Source: JAHEAO01 sp041633555 (GTDB lineage Bacteria > Pseudomonadota > Alphaproteobacteria > Rhodobacterales > Rhodobacteraceae). From it: a DNA stretch of 64,000 nt. The translations under genes and the position numbers were made by a program. Where the stretch lies: positions 62,001 through 126,000 of the forward strand of contig JBFKFZ010000002.1 of assembly GCA_041633555.1 (NCBI GenBank). Direction: 5' to 3'. Each line of letters begins with the position of its first letter. The stretch's first letter is position 1. The notes beneath the pieces were generated by a model. It worked only from the letters and a program-made list of their open reading frames with translations. It searched no databases and was not told the origin of the DNA. Shown here piece by piece: positions 1-9,680 of the stretch.

Positions 1-150
1 GCCCAAGCCTGCACCGTGAAGCGCGCGACCGGCGATCGAGATGCAGGTCATCACGACGATGCCAAGCAGAACGAGCCCGCCCAGATAGGCTGTCAGCCGG
101 GCCAGAACCTCGAAGAAAACGCCAAGCTGCCTGTCCACATCCTCCGGCAC
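1..150 (-). CDS. TRAP transporter small permease (DctQ-like), C-terminal part outside window
   Basis: The minus strand is open to the left edge and encodes the N-terminus of a small membrane protein. After a short polar start there is a hydrophobic helix of about 25 residues (TAYLGGLVLLGIVVMTCISI) followed by AGRALHG, which is the usual start of the first membrane segment of DctQ subunits. DctQ is the small integral subunit that partners with DctM and the periplasmic DctP receptor in sodium-driven TRAP uptake. DctP lies about 100 bases upstream on the same strand, which supports the call. The start codon is uncertain: GTG at 150 or GTG at 138 are both possible, and neither has a convincing ribosome binding site. 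Most of the gene is outside the window. Confidence 0.72.
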   Translation of the reverse strand, partial: MPEDVDRQLGVFFEVLARLTAYLGGLVLLGIVVMTCISIAGRALHGAGLG

Positions 151-255
151 GCCCCGTGCCGCCCCTTCGTCGCGCGCCGGGCCGAAAGCTGTGCTCTCGG
201 CCCGGTGCAGGAGTCATACAATCTGCCGGAGCCCCTGACCACCGGCTTTGGCCGT

Positions 256-1296
256 TCAGCCGCCGTTTTCGGCGATCAGCGCCTTGGCGCGGACGATCAG
301 CGCTTGACCGTCGATGCCGCGCCCGGCCATGTCGGCGATCCAGCGCTCCACGACGGGTTTCGACGCTTCTTTCCACGCTGCCACATCGGCTTCGCTGATG
401 CTGACGATATTGTTGCCCGCCGCCGCTTCGCGCCCCGGCGCATCATATTCGGCCATCGTTCTTGCCGCGAAACCGGCGAACTTTGCGCCCGAACTCTCGT
501 CCAATATCGTACGCAGGTCGTCGGGCAGGGCGTCGTAGCTGGCCTTGTTCATCGCCAACACGAAAACCGCCGTGTAGAGCGCTTCGTTGCCTTCAAACTC
601 GGTATGGTTGCCGACCAGTTCCGCCATCTTCAGGGCAGTCGTGACCTCCCACGGGATCACGGCGCCATCGATGACCCCCTTGGACAGGGATTCGGGGATC
701 GCCGGAACCGCCATTCCGACAGATGTAGCGCCGAGTTCGGACAGAAGATCATTGATCACCCGGGTCGGGCCGCGCAGCTTCACGCCGTCAAGGTCGGACA
801 TCGACGCAATCGGCTTGCTGGAATGAATGACGCCGGGCCCGTGAACCCAGCCAGCCAGCACCTTCACGTCGCCATATTCGCTTTCCTGGAAGTCCTCTTC
901 GATCATCTGCTGAAAGGCGAGTCCCGTCGCCTCGGGATCGGTCATCATGAAGGGCAGCTCGAACACCTCGGACCGCGGGAACCGGCCCGGAGTGTAGCCC
1001 GGAAGGGTCCAGACGATGTCGACAACGCCGTCGACAGCCTGATCCATCAGTTCCGGCGGCCGGCCGCCCAGCGCCATCGCGTCGAAATGCTCGATTTTGA
1101 TGCGTCCGCCCGATGCCGCCTCGACCTCGGCGGCCCATGGCCTGAGGATATGCGCCGGCACGTTGGCGACTGGCGGCAGGAACTGGTGCAGCCGCAGCGT
1201 TACCTCTTGCGCGTGCGCCGCGCCCGCGTTCAGTCCAAGAACGCCCGCCGCCAGCATTCCGGCGGCGGCAAGGTTCAGTGCTTCGCGTCGTTTCAT
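256..1296 (-). CDS. TRAP transporter substrate-binding protein (DctP family)
   Basis: Periplasmic receptor of a TRAP transporter, 346 residues, the usual length. Residues 1-29 form a signal peptide ending AHA before Gln30. It begins KRREALN, so export by the Tat route is possible. The family's ligand-clamping arginine region is visible as LRGPTR at about 174-179, followed by GVIDGAVIPW, the typical hinge segment. The gene precedes the DctQ fragment on the same strand, so the order is dctP-dctQ-(dctM outside). The substrate cannot be read from sequence: TRAP receptors bind dicarboxylates, keto acids, sugar acids or other organic acids. It is divergent from the sugar ABC operon starting at 1609. 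Confidence 0.93.
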   Translation of the reverse strand: MKRREALNLAAAGMLAAGVLGLNAGAAHAQEVTLRLHQFLPPVANVPAHILRPWAAEVEAASGGRIKIEHFDAMALGGRPPELMDQAVDGVVDIVWTLPGYTPGRFPRSEVFELPFMMTDPEATGLAFQQMIEEDFQESEYGDVKVLAGWVHGPGVIHSSKPIASMSDLDGVKLRGPTRVINDLLSELGATSVGMAVPAIPESLSKGVIDGAVIPWEVTTALKMAELVGNHTEFEGNEALYTAVFVLAMNKASYDALPDDLRTILDESSGAKFAGFAARTMAEYDAPGREAAAGNNIVSISEADVAAWKEASKPVVERWIADMAGRGIDGQALIVRAKALIAENGG

Positions 1297-1608
1297 GGTT
1301 ATCTCCCCATCCTAGCCCGCGGCGTCCGGCGCCGCGCTGAATTGATAGGCCACAGCCTGTTTAAGCCAACCGGCAATGTAAACAGAAAACCGCAGGAGCC
1401 AGCCCGAAGAGAAGAACCGAATGAAGGCCCAGAGTGCGCAATCTTGTCAGCGCCAGCCGGCAGGGGGCAGTTTGGTCTTTCAGGCCTTGCCAGCTGCTGA
1501 CATACTCCCTTTCACAAGTAAGGAGATGTCCGGGGGCGAGGTCAGGACAAGGCGCCATAACGGCAACTCCGGTCCCAGTCGGTTCAGAAGTCTATGGGAG
1601 GATAATTC
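1297..1608. other. divergent intergenic region between dctP and the sugar ABC operon
   Basis: This stretch separates the divergent dctP and ABC transporter genes. It holds an inverted repeat at 1358-1384, listed separately, and the ribosome binding site GGGAGGA just before the ATG at 1609. I see no convincing gene in it. Clear sigma-70 hexamers for either direction could not be picked with confidence. Confidence 0.5.
1358..1384. promoter_or_regulatory. inverted repeat, possible operator
   Basis: TGTTTA (1358-1363) and its exact reverse complement TAAACA (1379-1384) flank 15 bases. It lies 62 bases upstream of dctP and about 225 bases upstream of the ABC operon. The arms resemble half-sites of sugar-responsive regulators, but the spacing is longer than a typical LacI operator. 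No regulator gene is in the neighbourhood. This is suggestive only. Confidence 0.3.
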
Positions 1609-2841
1609 ATGAACCTGAAGACATCACTCATTGGTGCAGCGGCTTTGTGCACGGCAACCGGCGTTGGAGCTGTCGATCTGGAAGTTACCCACTGGTGGAC
1701 CTCCGGCGGCGAGGCGGCCGCTGTCGCGGAACTTGCCAAGGCCTTCAACGAAAAGACCGAGCATAACTGGGTCGACGGGGCAATCGCCGGGTCCGGCGGC
1801 GTCGCGCGTCCGATCATGATCAGCCGGATTATCGGCGGCGATCCGATGGGGGCCACCCAGTTCAACCACGGCCGGCAGGCCGAAGAACTGGTCGAGGCTG
1901 GCATGATGTTGGACCTGACCGATATCGCCGAGGCCGAGGGCTGGCGCGACACCATCCACCCCGTTTCCCTGCTGGATGCCTGCACGATCGATGGGCGGAT
2001 CTACTGCGCACCCGTGAACATCCATTCCTGGCAATGGATCTGGCTGTCGCACAAGGCGTTCGCCGACGCGAGCTTGCCGGTTCCGTCCAACTGGAATGAA
2101 TTCGTAGCCGCGGCCCCGGCGCTGGAAAAGGCCGGCAAGATTCCTCTGGCCGTTGGACAGCAACCCTGGCAGTCGACCGGTGCCTTCAACGTGATGGCAA
2201 TCGCCATTGCAGGGCAGGACGCCTGGTCGAAGGTCTATATCGACAAGGATCCAGAGGCCGCCGCCGGGCCGGAATTCGCCAAGGTCTTCGCCGCTGCCGC
2301 CGACGCCCGCGGATTTGCCGCCAAGTCCAACGTTCAGGACTGGAATCAGGCGACCAATCTGGTGATCACCGGCGAGGCTGGTGGCCAGATCATGGGCGAC
2401 TGGGCGCAAGGCGAGTTCCAGGTCGCGGGTCAGGTCGCTGGCGAGGACTATACATGCCTTCCCGGTCTTGGCGTCAACCAGGTGATCTCGACCGGCGGCG
2501 ACGCATTCTATTTCCCGAAAGTGGACGATCCGGCAATCGAGGCGGCACAGAAGGAGCTGGCCTCGCTTATGGTCTCGAAAGAGGTGCAGGTGGCGTTCAA
2601 CCTCAAGAAGGGGTCGCTGCCGATCCGCGGTGACGTTGATCTTGAAGCGGCGAACGACTGCATGAAGAAAGGGCTGGCGATCCTCGCCGACGGCAACATC
2701 CTGCCCGACACGAACCAGACCATGTCGCCCGACACCCAAGGCCAGATCGAGGACCTGATGGTGGAGTTTTGGAACAACCCCTCGATCACCGCAGAGGACG
2801 CGCAGGCCCGCTACGCCGACATCATCGCCAACGCCGACTGA
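1609..2841 (+). CDS. carbohydrate ABC transporter substrate-binding protein (family 1, GtsA-like)
   Basis: Periplasmic receptor of a CUT1 sugar importer, 410 residues. A signal peptide of about 21 residues ends GVGA before VDLEVTHWW. The start VTHWWTSGGE, the segment GGDPMGATQF and the later HSWQWIWLSHKAF are characteristic of glucose/mannose-type receptors of the bacterial extracellular solute-binding family 1. A good ribosome binding site (GGGAGGA) precedes the ATG. It is the first gene of the operon with two permeases and an ATPase, and pentose-handling enzymes lie downstream. The ligand is therefore probably a monosaccharide, but glucose, xylose or another aldose cannot be told apart from sequence. 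Confidence 0.93.
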   Translation: MNLKTSLIGAAALCTATGVGAVDLEVTHWWTSGGEAAAVAELAKAFNEKTEHNWVDGAIAGSGGVARPIMISRIIGGDPMGATQFNHGRQAEELVEAGMMLDLTDIAEAEGWRDTIHPVSLLDACTIDGRIYCAPVNIHSWQWIWLSHKAFADASLPVPSNWNEFVAAAPALEKAGKIPLAVGQQPWQSTGAFNVMAIAIAGQDAWSKVYIDKDPEAAAGPEFAKVFAAAADARGFAAKSNVQDWNQATNLVITGEAGGQIMGDWAQGEFQVAGQVAGEDYTCLPGLGVNQVISTGGDAFYFPKVDDPAIEAAQKELASLMVSKEVQVAFNLKKGSLPIRGDVDLEAANDCMKKGLAILADGNILPDTNQTMSPDTQGQIEDLMVEFWNNPSITAEDAQARYADIIANAD

Positions 2842-2854
2842 TCACGCGCAAATC

Positions 2855-2879
2855 GACCCGGCCCCAAAACGGCCGGGTC
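2855..2879 (+). promoter_or_regulatory. intercistronic stem-loop between receptor and permease genes
   Basis: GACCCGGCC (2855-2863) pairs perfectly with GGCCGGGTC (2871-2879) around a 7-base loop, 13 bases after the receptor stop codon. No T-run follows, so it is not a standard terminator. Stem-loops at this place in sugar ABC operons commonly protect the upstream receptor mRNA, giving more receptor than permease. That role is inferred here from position. A smaller hairpin (TCCCG/CGGGA) follows at 2908-2920. Confidence 0.6.
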
Positions 2880-2936
2880 AGATACGTTGACGCGTCTGAC
2901 CCGTCGGTCCCGTTTCGGGATATCCAAGAGGTTTTC

Positions 2937-3863
2937 ATGGCATTTGTTGACAAGAAAGGCGCAGCGGCAGTGCCCAATCCACGCCCGCCGCTGAGGCCCC
3001 TCAAGAACCTGAGCGCCAAGATCGCCTCGGTGCCGATGGTGCTGACCGCGATGGTGATCTTCGTCGGCTGCTCGGTCTGGACGATCGTGCATTCCTTCAC
3101 CTCGTCGAAATTGCTGCCAAAGCTCGATTACGTTGGGCTGGAACAGTATGAACGGCTCTGGTCGACGAACCGCTGGATCGTCTCCATTGAAAACCTCGCG
3201 ATCTACGGCTTCTGCTCGATGACCTTCAGCCTTGTGATCGGTTTCGTGCTGGCCGCGATGCTGGACCGCAAGATCCGGTTCGAGAATGCCTTTCGCACGA
3301 TCTTCCTCTATCCCTTCGCGCTGTCGTTCATCGTCACCGGCCTCGTCTGGCAATGGATCCTGAACCCCGAATTTGGCATTCAGAACATCGTGCGCGCGAT
3401 GGGATGGCAGAGCTTCACCTTTGACCCGCTCTACAATCCCGACATCGTCATCTACGGCATCCTGATCGCGGGACTCTGGCAGGGCACCGGGCTGATCATG
3501 TGCATCATGCTGGCGGGGCTGCGCGGCATCGATGAGGATATCTGGAAGGCCTCTCGCGTTGACGGCATCCCGATGTGGAAGACCTATGTCTTCATCATCA
3601 TCCCGATGCTGCGCCCGGTGATCATCACTTCTCTGGTTCTGATCACGTCGGGTATCGTCCGGATCTACGATCTTGTCGTGGCACAAACTTCCGGCGGGCC
3701 CGGTATCGCCTCGGAAGTGCCGGCGAAATACGTCTATGACAAGATGTTCCTCAGCCAGAATCTCGGGCAGGGATTTGCCGCCTCCTCCATGATGCTGCTG
3801 GCCGTGGCGATCGTGCTGATCCCCTGGGCCTATCTGGAATTCGGGGGGCGGAAGCATGGCTGA
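2937..3863 (+). CDS. sugar ABC transporter permease (MalF type)
   Basis: First inner-membrane permease of the CUT1 importer, 308 residues. The hydrophobic profile shows about six membrane segments, the first around residues 33-52. The cytoplasmic EAA loop that docks the ATPase is seen at about 200-225 (IWKASRVDGIPMWKTYVF, followed by the usual IPML). The ATG at 2937 is chosen because it gives a normal family length; the frame is open further upstream but that part reads as non-protein. It overlaps the second permease by 8 bases, consistent with translational coupling. It forms a heterodimer with the next product. Confidence 0.92.
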   Translation: MAFVDKKGAAAVPNPRPPLRPLKNLSAKIASVPMVLTAMVIFVGCSVWTIVHSFTSSKLLPKLDYVGLEQYERLWSTNRWIVSIENLAIYGFCSMTFSLVIGFVLAAMLDRKIRFENAFRTIFLYPFALSFIVTGLVWQWILNPEFGIQNIVRAMGWQSFTFDPLYNPDIVIYGILIAGLWQGTGLIMCIMLAGLRGIDEDIWKASRVDGIPMWKTYVFIIIPMLRPVIITSLVLITSGIVRIYDLVVAQTSGGPGIASEVPAKYVYDKMFLSQNLGQGFAASSMMLLAVAIVLIPWAYLEFGGRKHG

Positions 3864-4797
3864 AACCGGCAGCCTTGCAGCCTCGGTTGCGACACCGAAC
3901 GCGGCGCGCCGGCAGCTTGACGGACCGCAAGGGCCCCGTCCGCGCAAACGCTTCTCGCGGGGCAACATCATCCTTTACGGCTCGTTGCTGATGATCGCGG
4001 TCTACTACCTCCTGCCGCTCTACGTGATGATCGTCACCTCGCTGAAAGGCATGCCCGAGATTCGGATGGGCAATGTCTTTGGCCCGCCGCTGGAGATCAC
4101 TTTCGAGCCCTGGGTTAAGGCCTGGTCCAGCGCCTGCACCGGCATCAACTGCGATGGGCTGTCGCGAGGCTTTGGCAACTCGGTGCGGATCCTGATCCCT
4201 TCGGTGATCCTGTCCGTCGCGATTGCCAGCATCAACGGCTACGCGCTGGCAAACTGGCGGTTCAAGGGGGCGGAGGTCTTCTTTACCATCCTCATCATCG
4301 GCGCCTTCATCCCCTACCAGGTGATGATCTACCCGATCGTGATCATCCTGCGTGAGGTCGGGCTCTATGGCAGCCTGACCGGCCTTGTCATCGTGCATTC
4401 GATCTTCGGGATGCCGATACTTACGCTTCTGTTCCGCAACTACTTCACCTCGGTCCCCGAGGAACTGTTCAAGGCCGCCCGCGTCGATGGCGCGGGCTTC
4501 TGGGGCATCTATTTCCGGATCATGCTGCCGATGTCGCTGCCGATCTTCGTGGTGGCGATCATCCTTCAGGTGACCGGGATCTGGAACGACTTCCTGTTCG
4601 GGGTGATCTACACCAAGCCAGACCTCTACCCGATGACGGTCCAGCTCAACAACATCGTCAATTCAGTGCAGGGCGTGAAGGAATACAATGTCAACATGGC
4701 TGCGACCCTGCTGACCGGCGCGGTGCCGTTGATCATCTATTTTGTCTCGGGCAAGCTCTTCGTTCGCGGCATCGCCGCCGGCGCCGTGAAAGGCTGA
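3856..4797 (+). CDS. carbohydrate ABC transporter permease (MalG type)
   Basis: Second permease of the importer, 313 residues. A cytoplasmic N-terminus of about 35 residues is followed by six hydrophobic segments. The EAA coupling loop is at about 201-220 (PEELFKAARVDGAGFWGIYF), and the NDFLFGVIYT segment near the C-terminus is usual for MalG-type subunits. It starts inside the end of the preceding permease gene and stops 8 bases before the ATPase gene, so the transporter genes form one tightly packed unit. Confidence 0.93.
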   Translation: MAETGSLAASVATPNAARRQLDGPQGPRPRKRFSRGNIILYGSLLMIAVYYLLPLYVMIVTSLKGMPEIRMGNVFGPPLEITFEPWVKAWSSACTGINCDGLSRGFGNSVRILIPSVILSVAIASINGYALANWRFKGAEVFFTILIIGAFIPYQVMIYPIVIILREVGLYGSLTGLVIVHSIFGMPILTLLFRNYFTSVPEELFKAARVDGAGFWGIYFRIMLPMSLPIFVVAIILQVTGIWNDFLFGVIYTKPDLYPMTVQLNNIVNSVQGVKEYNVNMAATLLTGAVPLIIYFVSGKLFVRGIAAGAVKG

Positions 4798-4805
4798 AAA
4801 ACCCC

Positions 4806-5888
4806 ATGCATGACTCCAGCGTTTCCATCAGGAACCTCGATCTGAACTTCGGCGCGGTGCGGGTCCTCCGCGATCTGAATCTCGAGATCGGGCAGGGCGA
4901 ATTCCTGGTTCTGCTCGGGGCTTCCGGGTGCGGCAAGTCCACGCTGCTGAATTGCATTGCCGGGCTGCTCGACGTGTCTGCGGGCCAGATCTTCATCAAG
5001 GGCGAGAATGTCACCTGGGCCGAACCCTCCAAGCGCGGCATCGGCATGGTGTTCCAGTCCTACGCGCTCTATCCGCAGATGAGCGTGAAGGGAAACCTGT
5101 CCTTTGGCCTCAAGAATGCCGGGATGGGCCGGGAGGAGATCGAGATGCGCGTCGCTCGGGCCGCCGAGATCCTCCAGATCGAGCTGCTGCTGAACCGCAA
5201 GCCCGGTGCCCTGTCCGGCGGCCAGCGTCAGCGCGTCGCGATCGGCCGGGCGCTCGTGCGCGATGTCGACGTGTTCCTCTTCGACGAACCGCTCTCGAAC
5301 CTCGATGCGAAACTGCGCGCCGATTTGCGCGTAGAGATCAAGCGCCTGCATCAGCAGCTTAAGAACACGATGATCTACGTGACGCACGATCAGGTCGAGG
5401 CGATGACCTTGGCCGACCGGATCGCGATCATGAAAGGGGGACTGATCCAGCAGCTTGCCGACCCGCACGAGGTCTACAACAAGCCGGTCAACAAGTATGT
5501 CGCGGACTTCATCGGCTCGCCGGCGATGAATTTTCTGGACGGAGAAGTCGCCGGAAATACTTTCACCTCGAATGGCACAGCGATTGACCTTGGGACCTAC
5601 CAGTTCGCACCCGGCGGCAGACCCGGCGGGCCAGCCTGGTTCGGCATTCGGCCAGAACATGTCGCCGTCGGTCCGGCCGCCGCCGCCATGCCCGTCCGTG
5701 CCGATATCGAGGTTGAAATCATCGAGCCGATGGGGTCCGATACGCTGGTCTGGTCGAAGTTCGCCGGGCAGGATCTCCGTTTCCGGATGGACGGCCAGGA
5801 AGATGTCCACGAAGGTGAAAGGCTGACAGTCGGATTCGATCCGGCCCACGCTTCGCTGTTCGACAAGGCAGGTGAAGAACGGATGTGA
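4806..5888 (+). CDS. sugar ABC transporter ATP-binding protein (MalK/UgpC type)
   Basis: Cytoplasmic ATPase that powers the importer, 360 residues. Walker A GASGCGKST is at 38-46, the Q-loop Gln at 84, the signature LSGGQ at 136-140, Walker B VFLFDEP around 156-162, and the switch His at 194. Residues from about 240 form the MalK-type C-terminal OB-fold regulatory domain with the conserved GIRPEH segment. The protein belongs to the class that serves CUT1 sugar porters, and its position directly behind the two permeases fits. An 85-base gap separates it from the isomerase gene. Confidence 0.95.
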   Translation: MHDSSVSIRNLDLNFGAVRVLRDLNLEIGQGEFLVLLGASGCGKSTLLNCIAGLLDVSAGQIFIKGENVTWAEPSKRGIGMVFQSYALYPQMSVKGNLSFGLKNAGMGREEIEMRVARAAEILQIELLLNRKPGALSGGQRQRVAIGRALVRDVDVFLFDEPLSNLDAKLRADLRVEIKRLHQQLKNTMIYVTHDQVEAMTLADRIAIMKGGLIQQLADPHEVYNKPVNKYVADFIGSPAMNFLDGEVAGNTFTSNGTAIDLGTYQFAPGGRPGGPAWFGIRPEHVAVGPAAAAMPVRADIEVEIIEPMGSDTLVWSKFAGQDLRFRMDGQEDVHEGERLTVGFDPAHASLFDKAGEERM

Positions 5889-5973
5889 ACTGGGCCAGAA
5901 GCTGGCGTACAACATTAAGAATTGACCGCCAAGCTTTGATAAGAATTGTGAAAAAGAATAAAGGAACCGCAGA

Positions 5974-6669
5974 ATGAAACGCTCTGTCGTCAATGAGATC
6001 ATCCGGGACGGAGATGCTTTCATCCGTTCGTTCGGCTATATCATGCCGCCCTTTGCCTACTGGTCGCCGGAGGAGATCAAGAGCCACTGCGCGGGTGATG
6101 CATCAATGATCCGGGACCACATGCTGGGGTGGGACATCACCGACTATGGGCAGGGGCGCTTCGACCAGTTGGGCCTGTTCCTGTTCACGGTCCGCAATGG
6201 CAATCAGGCTAACGTCAAGAGCGGCATGGGAATGCTCTATGCCGAAAAGATCATGATCTCGGGCGAAAACCAGATCAGCCCGATGCATCGCCACAACCTC
6301 AAGACCGAGGATATCATCAACAAGGGCGGGGCGACGCTGACACTGGAACTTTTCAAGGCCGATGCCGAGGGCAATATCGACGAGAATGCAGAAGTTTCGG
6401 TCCTGACCGATGGCCGCCGCCAGACGATGGCAGGCGGCGATCTGCTGAAACTGAAACCGGGTGAAAGCGTGACGCTCGAGCCCGACATATGGCATGCTTT
6501 CTGGGGCGAGGGCGGACGTGTCCTGATCGGCGAGGTCTCGAACGTCAATGATGACCGGACCGACAACATCTTTCGCGAACCGATCGGCCGCTTTTCGAGC
6601 GTCGAGGAGGATGAAGATCCGATTCACCTTCTGGTCTCTGACTATGACAAGTGGCTTCGTCAGAGCTGA
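5974..6669 (+). CDS. D-lyxose/D-mannose isomerase family cupin
   Basis: Predicted metal-dependent sugar isomerase of the D-lyxose isomerase family, 231 residues, the usual length. The single cupin barrel supplies the probable metal ligands His105, His107 (MHRH), Glu112 and His174 (IWHAFWG). Characterised relatives interconvert D-lyxose and D-xylulose, and D-mannose and D-fructose. D-xylulose would be the substrate of the xylB product in the same operon. The ribosome binding site AAGGAA lies 9 bases before the ATG. The precise substrate is inferred from family and context. Confidence 0.82.
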   Translation: MKRSVVNEIIRDGDAFIRSFGYIMPPFAYWSPEEIKSHCAGDASMIRDHMLGWDITDYGQGRFDQLGLFLFTVRNGNQANVKSGMGMLYAEKIMISGENQISPMHRHNLKTEDIINKGGATLTLELFKADAEGNIDENAEVSVLTDGRRQTMAGGDLLKLKPGESVTLEPDIWHAFWGEGGRVLIGEVSNVNDDRTDNIFREPIGRFSSVEEDEDPIHLLVSDYDKWLRQS

Positions 6670-6685
6670 CTTGGACCGATCCCGC

Positions 6686-7441
6686 ATGATTGAATTCTCC
6701 TATCAGCTCTATTCCTCGCGCAAATTCGGTCCCCTGCCGGAAACGTTGAAGATGCTGAGCGGGCTAGGCTATACCCGGGTCGAGGGCTATGGCGGTCTGT
6801 TTTCCGACCCGCAAGTCGTTGATAAGTTGAAGAAAGAGCTCGACAATAACGAATTGGCTATGAAGACAGGCCATTTCGGGTTCGAAATGGTGCGGGATGA
6901 AGCTTCGCGGGTGATCGGGATTGCCCGAACATTGGGGCTTGAGGCTGTGTTTGTCCCGTCTGTTGGCGCGGAACGGCGAAGGATGGATGCCAGAGGCTGG
7001 GCGGCTTTCGGCCGCGAACTGGCCGAAGCGGGCAAGCCCTATCGGGATGCCGGTTTGGTATTCGGCTGGCACAATCACGAGTTCGAGTTCGCCGATCTGG
7101 GCGGGGCGGAGAAGCCGCTCGATCTGATCCTGCAGGGCTCGGAGGACCTTGCGCTGGAACTTGACGTCGCCTGGGTGCAGGTGGGCGGAGAGGATCCGAT
7201 GCGCTGGATAGGAAAGTATGCCGACCGGATTGTCGCCGCCCACATCAAGGACATCGCGCGAAAGGGTGAATGCGAGGATGAGGATGGCTGGGCCGATGTC
7301 GGGCAAGGCGTGATGGATTGGGCCGCGATCATGGGCGCGCTGGAGCAGACAGGGGCAAGGCATTTCGTGGTGGAACATGACAACCCGAAGAATGACAGGC
7401 GCTTCGCCGAGCGCTCCATAGCCGCGGCCCGAGGATTTTGA
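6686..7441 (+). CDS. sugar phosphate isomerase/epimerase family TIM-barrel protein
   Basis: AP-endonuclease-2/xylose-isomerase-like TIM barrel, 251 residues. The metal-binding pattern of the family is visible: HNHEFEF in the middle, LELDVAWV, AAHIKD, and VEHDN near the C-terminus. Members act as isomerases, epimerases or dehydratases on free or 3-keto sugars, so the annotation names the fold rather than the reaction. The ATG at 6686, 17 bases after the preceding stop, gives the family N-terminus (MIEFSYQLYSSRKFG). An in-frame ATG lies further upstream inside the preceding gene but seems less likely. The next gene encodes a sugar dehydrogenase, a frequent partner. Confidence 0.85.
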   Translation: MIEFSYQLYSSRKFGPLPETLKMLSGLGYTRVEGYGGLFSDPQVVDKLKKELDNNELAMKTGHFGFEMVRDEASRVIGIARTLGLEAVFVPSVGAERRRMDARGWAAFGRELAEAGKPYRDAGLVFGWHNHEFEFADLGGAEKPLDLILQGSEDLALELDVAWVQVGGEDPMRWIGKYADRIVAAHIKDIARKGECEDEDGWADVGQGVMDWAAIMGALEQTGARHFVVEHDNPKNDRRFAERSIAAARGF

Positions 7442-7463
7442 CGGTGCCGACGAGGAGAACGAT

Positions 7464-8600
7464 GTGAAGAAGCTGGGTGTCGGCATTATCGGTTGCGGCA
7501 ATATCTCGACGACTTATCTAGGGCTCGCGCCGAAGTTCAAGGCCATCGAGGTCCGGGCGGTTGCGGACCTGAACATGAAGGCGGCTAATGCGAGGGCCGA
7601 GGAATACAAGGTGCGCGCGGAGACCGTCGAGGCGTTGCTGGCGGCGAAAGATATCGACATCGTCGTCAACCTGACAATCCCGAAGGCGCATTTCGAGGTC
7701 AGCAAACGGGCGCTTGAAGCCGGAAAGCATATCTATTCCGAAAAACCCTTCGTCCTTTCGCTTGAAGACGGTGAAGTGATACGAAAGCTCGCCGACGATA
7801 GGGGTCTGCGGGTGGGGTCCGCACCGGATACCTGGATGGGCGGCGCACATCAGGACGCCCGCGCGGCACTCGATGCCGGCAGGGTCGGCAAGATCGTCGC
7901 AGGGACGGCGCATGTGATGAGCCATGGTCCGGAAGGCTGGCACCCGAATCCCGATTTCTTCTACGAACCCGGCGGGGGGCCGATGCTGGATCTCGGGCCA
8001 TATTACTTGAATAACCTGATACAATTCCTTGGTCCCGTTGAGAAAGTATCCGCGCTGACCTCTGAGTCGCAGCACTCCCGCCCCATCGGATCGGGCGCAC
8101 GCAAGGGCGAAACGGTGCCGGTTCTGACGCCGACGAACATCCATGCACTTCTGAAATTCCGGGACCGAGCCACGATCACCCTGTCGACCAGTTGGGACGT
8201 CTGGAAGCACCGCCACGCCAATATGGAGCTTTATGGCACCGACGGCACCCTGTTCGTGCCGGATCCGAATTTCTTCGGCGGTAAGGTGGAAATCGCCGCG
8301 CCCGGGGGCGAGATCGAAGATCTGGAGCGCAGCGATCATCCGTTCGGGATCGACAACCAGGAGGATCAGAATACCGGCGCGAAGCGGGCCAATTACCGGA
8401 CTGCGGGGCTGGCCGACATGGCGCAATCCATTGTCGAAGGACGCCCGCATCGCTGTTCGCTGGAGATGGCGTTGCATGCCGTCGAGGTGATGACCGCGAT
8501 TCTGAATTCAGGGGAGACCGGAGGTTTCGTGACCCTGACCACGACTTGCGATCGGCCCGCGCCCCTGGGGGCGGACGAAGCGCGGCACCTGATCGCGTAG
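7464..8600 (+). CDS. Gfo/Idh/MocA family sugar oxidoreductase
   Basis: NAD(P)-dependent dehydrogenase, 378 residues. The Rossmann start reads VGIIGCGNIS (6-15), and the family's catalytic lysine motif EKP is at 93-95 (YSEKPF). A C-terminal alpha/beta domain follows, with the typical GGGPMLDLGPYY segment around 170-185. The start is GTG at 7464 with GAGGAGA as ribosome binding site, because the ATG two bases earlier is followed directly by a stop. Relatives oxidise cyclic sugars, inositols or glucosides at a ring hydroxyl. Pairing with the isomerase/epimerase gene suggests sequential action on one sugar. Confidence 0.9.
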   Translation: MKKLGVGIIGCGNISTTYLGLAPKFKAIEVRAVADLNMKAANARAEEYKVRAETVEALLAAKDIDIVVNLTIPKAHFEVSKRALEAGKHIYSEKPFVLSLEDGEVIRKLADDRGLRVGSAPDTWMGGAHQDARAALDAGRVGKIVAGTAHVMSHGPEGWHPNPDFFYEPGGGPMLDLGPYYLNNLIQFLGPVEKVSALTSESQHSRPIGSGARKGETVPVLTPTNIHALLKFRDRATITLSTSWDVWKHRHANMELYGTDGTLFVPDPNFFGGKVEIAAPGGEIEDLERSDHPFGIDNQEDQNTGAKRANYRTAGLADMAQSIVEGRPHRCSLEMALHAVEVMTAILNSGETGGFVTLTTTCDRPAPLGADEARHLIA

Positions 8601-8642
8601 AACCGGGCCATATTTCAGGGCCACACCAAGCTGGAGCATGAC

Positions 8643-9674
<1,032 letters not shown>

Positions 9675-9680
9675 GCCGCG

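Noticed and set aside
16..1500. Long plus-strand open frame of 494 codons opposite dctP
   Set aside because: It is antisense to a clear TRAP receptor with a signal peptide, has no family motifs, and is rich in Arg, His and Pro, as expected from GC-rich shadow frames.
4737..6023. Minus-strand frame of 428 codons opposite the sugar ATPase
   Set aside because: The plus-strand ATPase has Walker A, signature and Walker B; this frame is its shadow.
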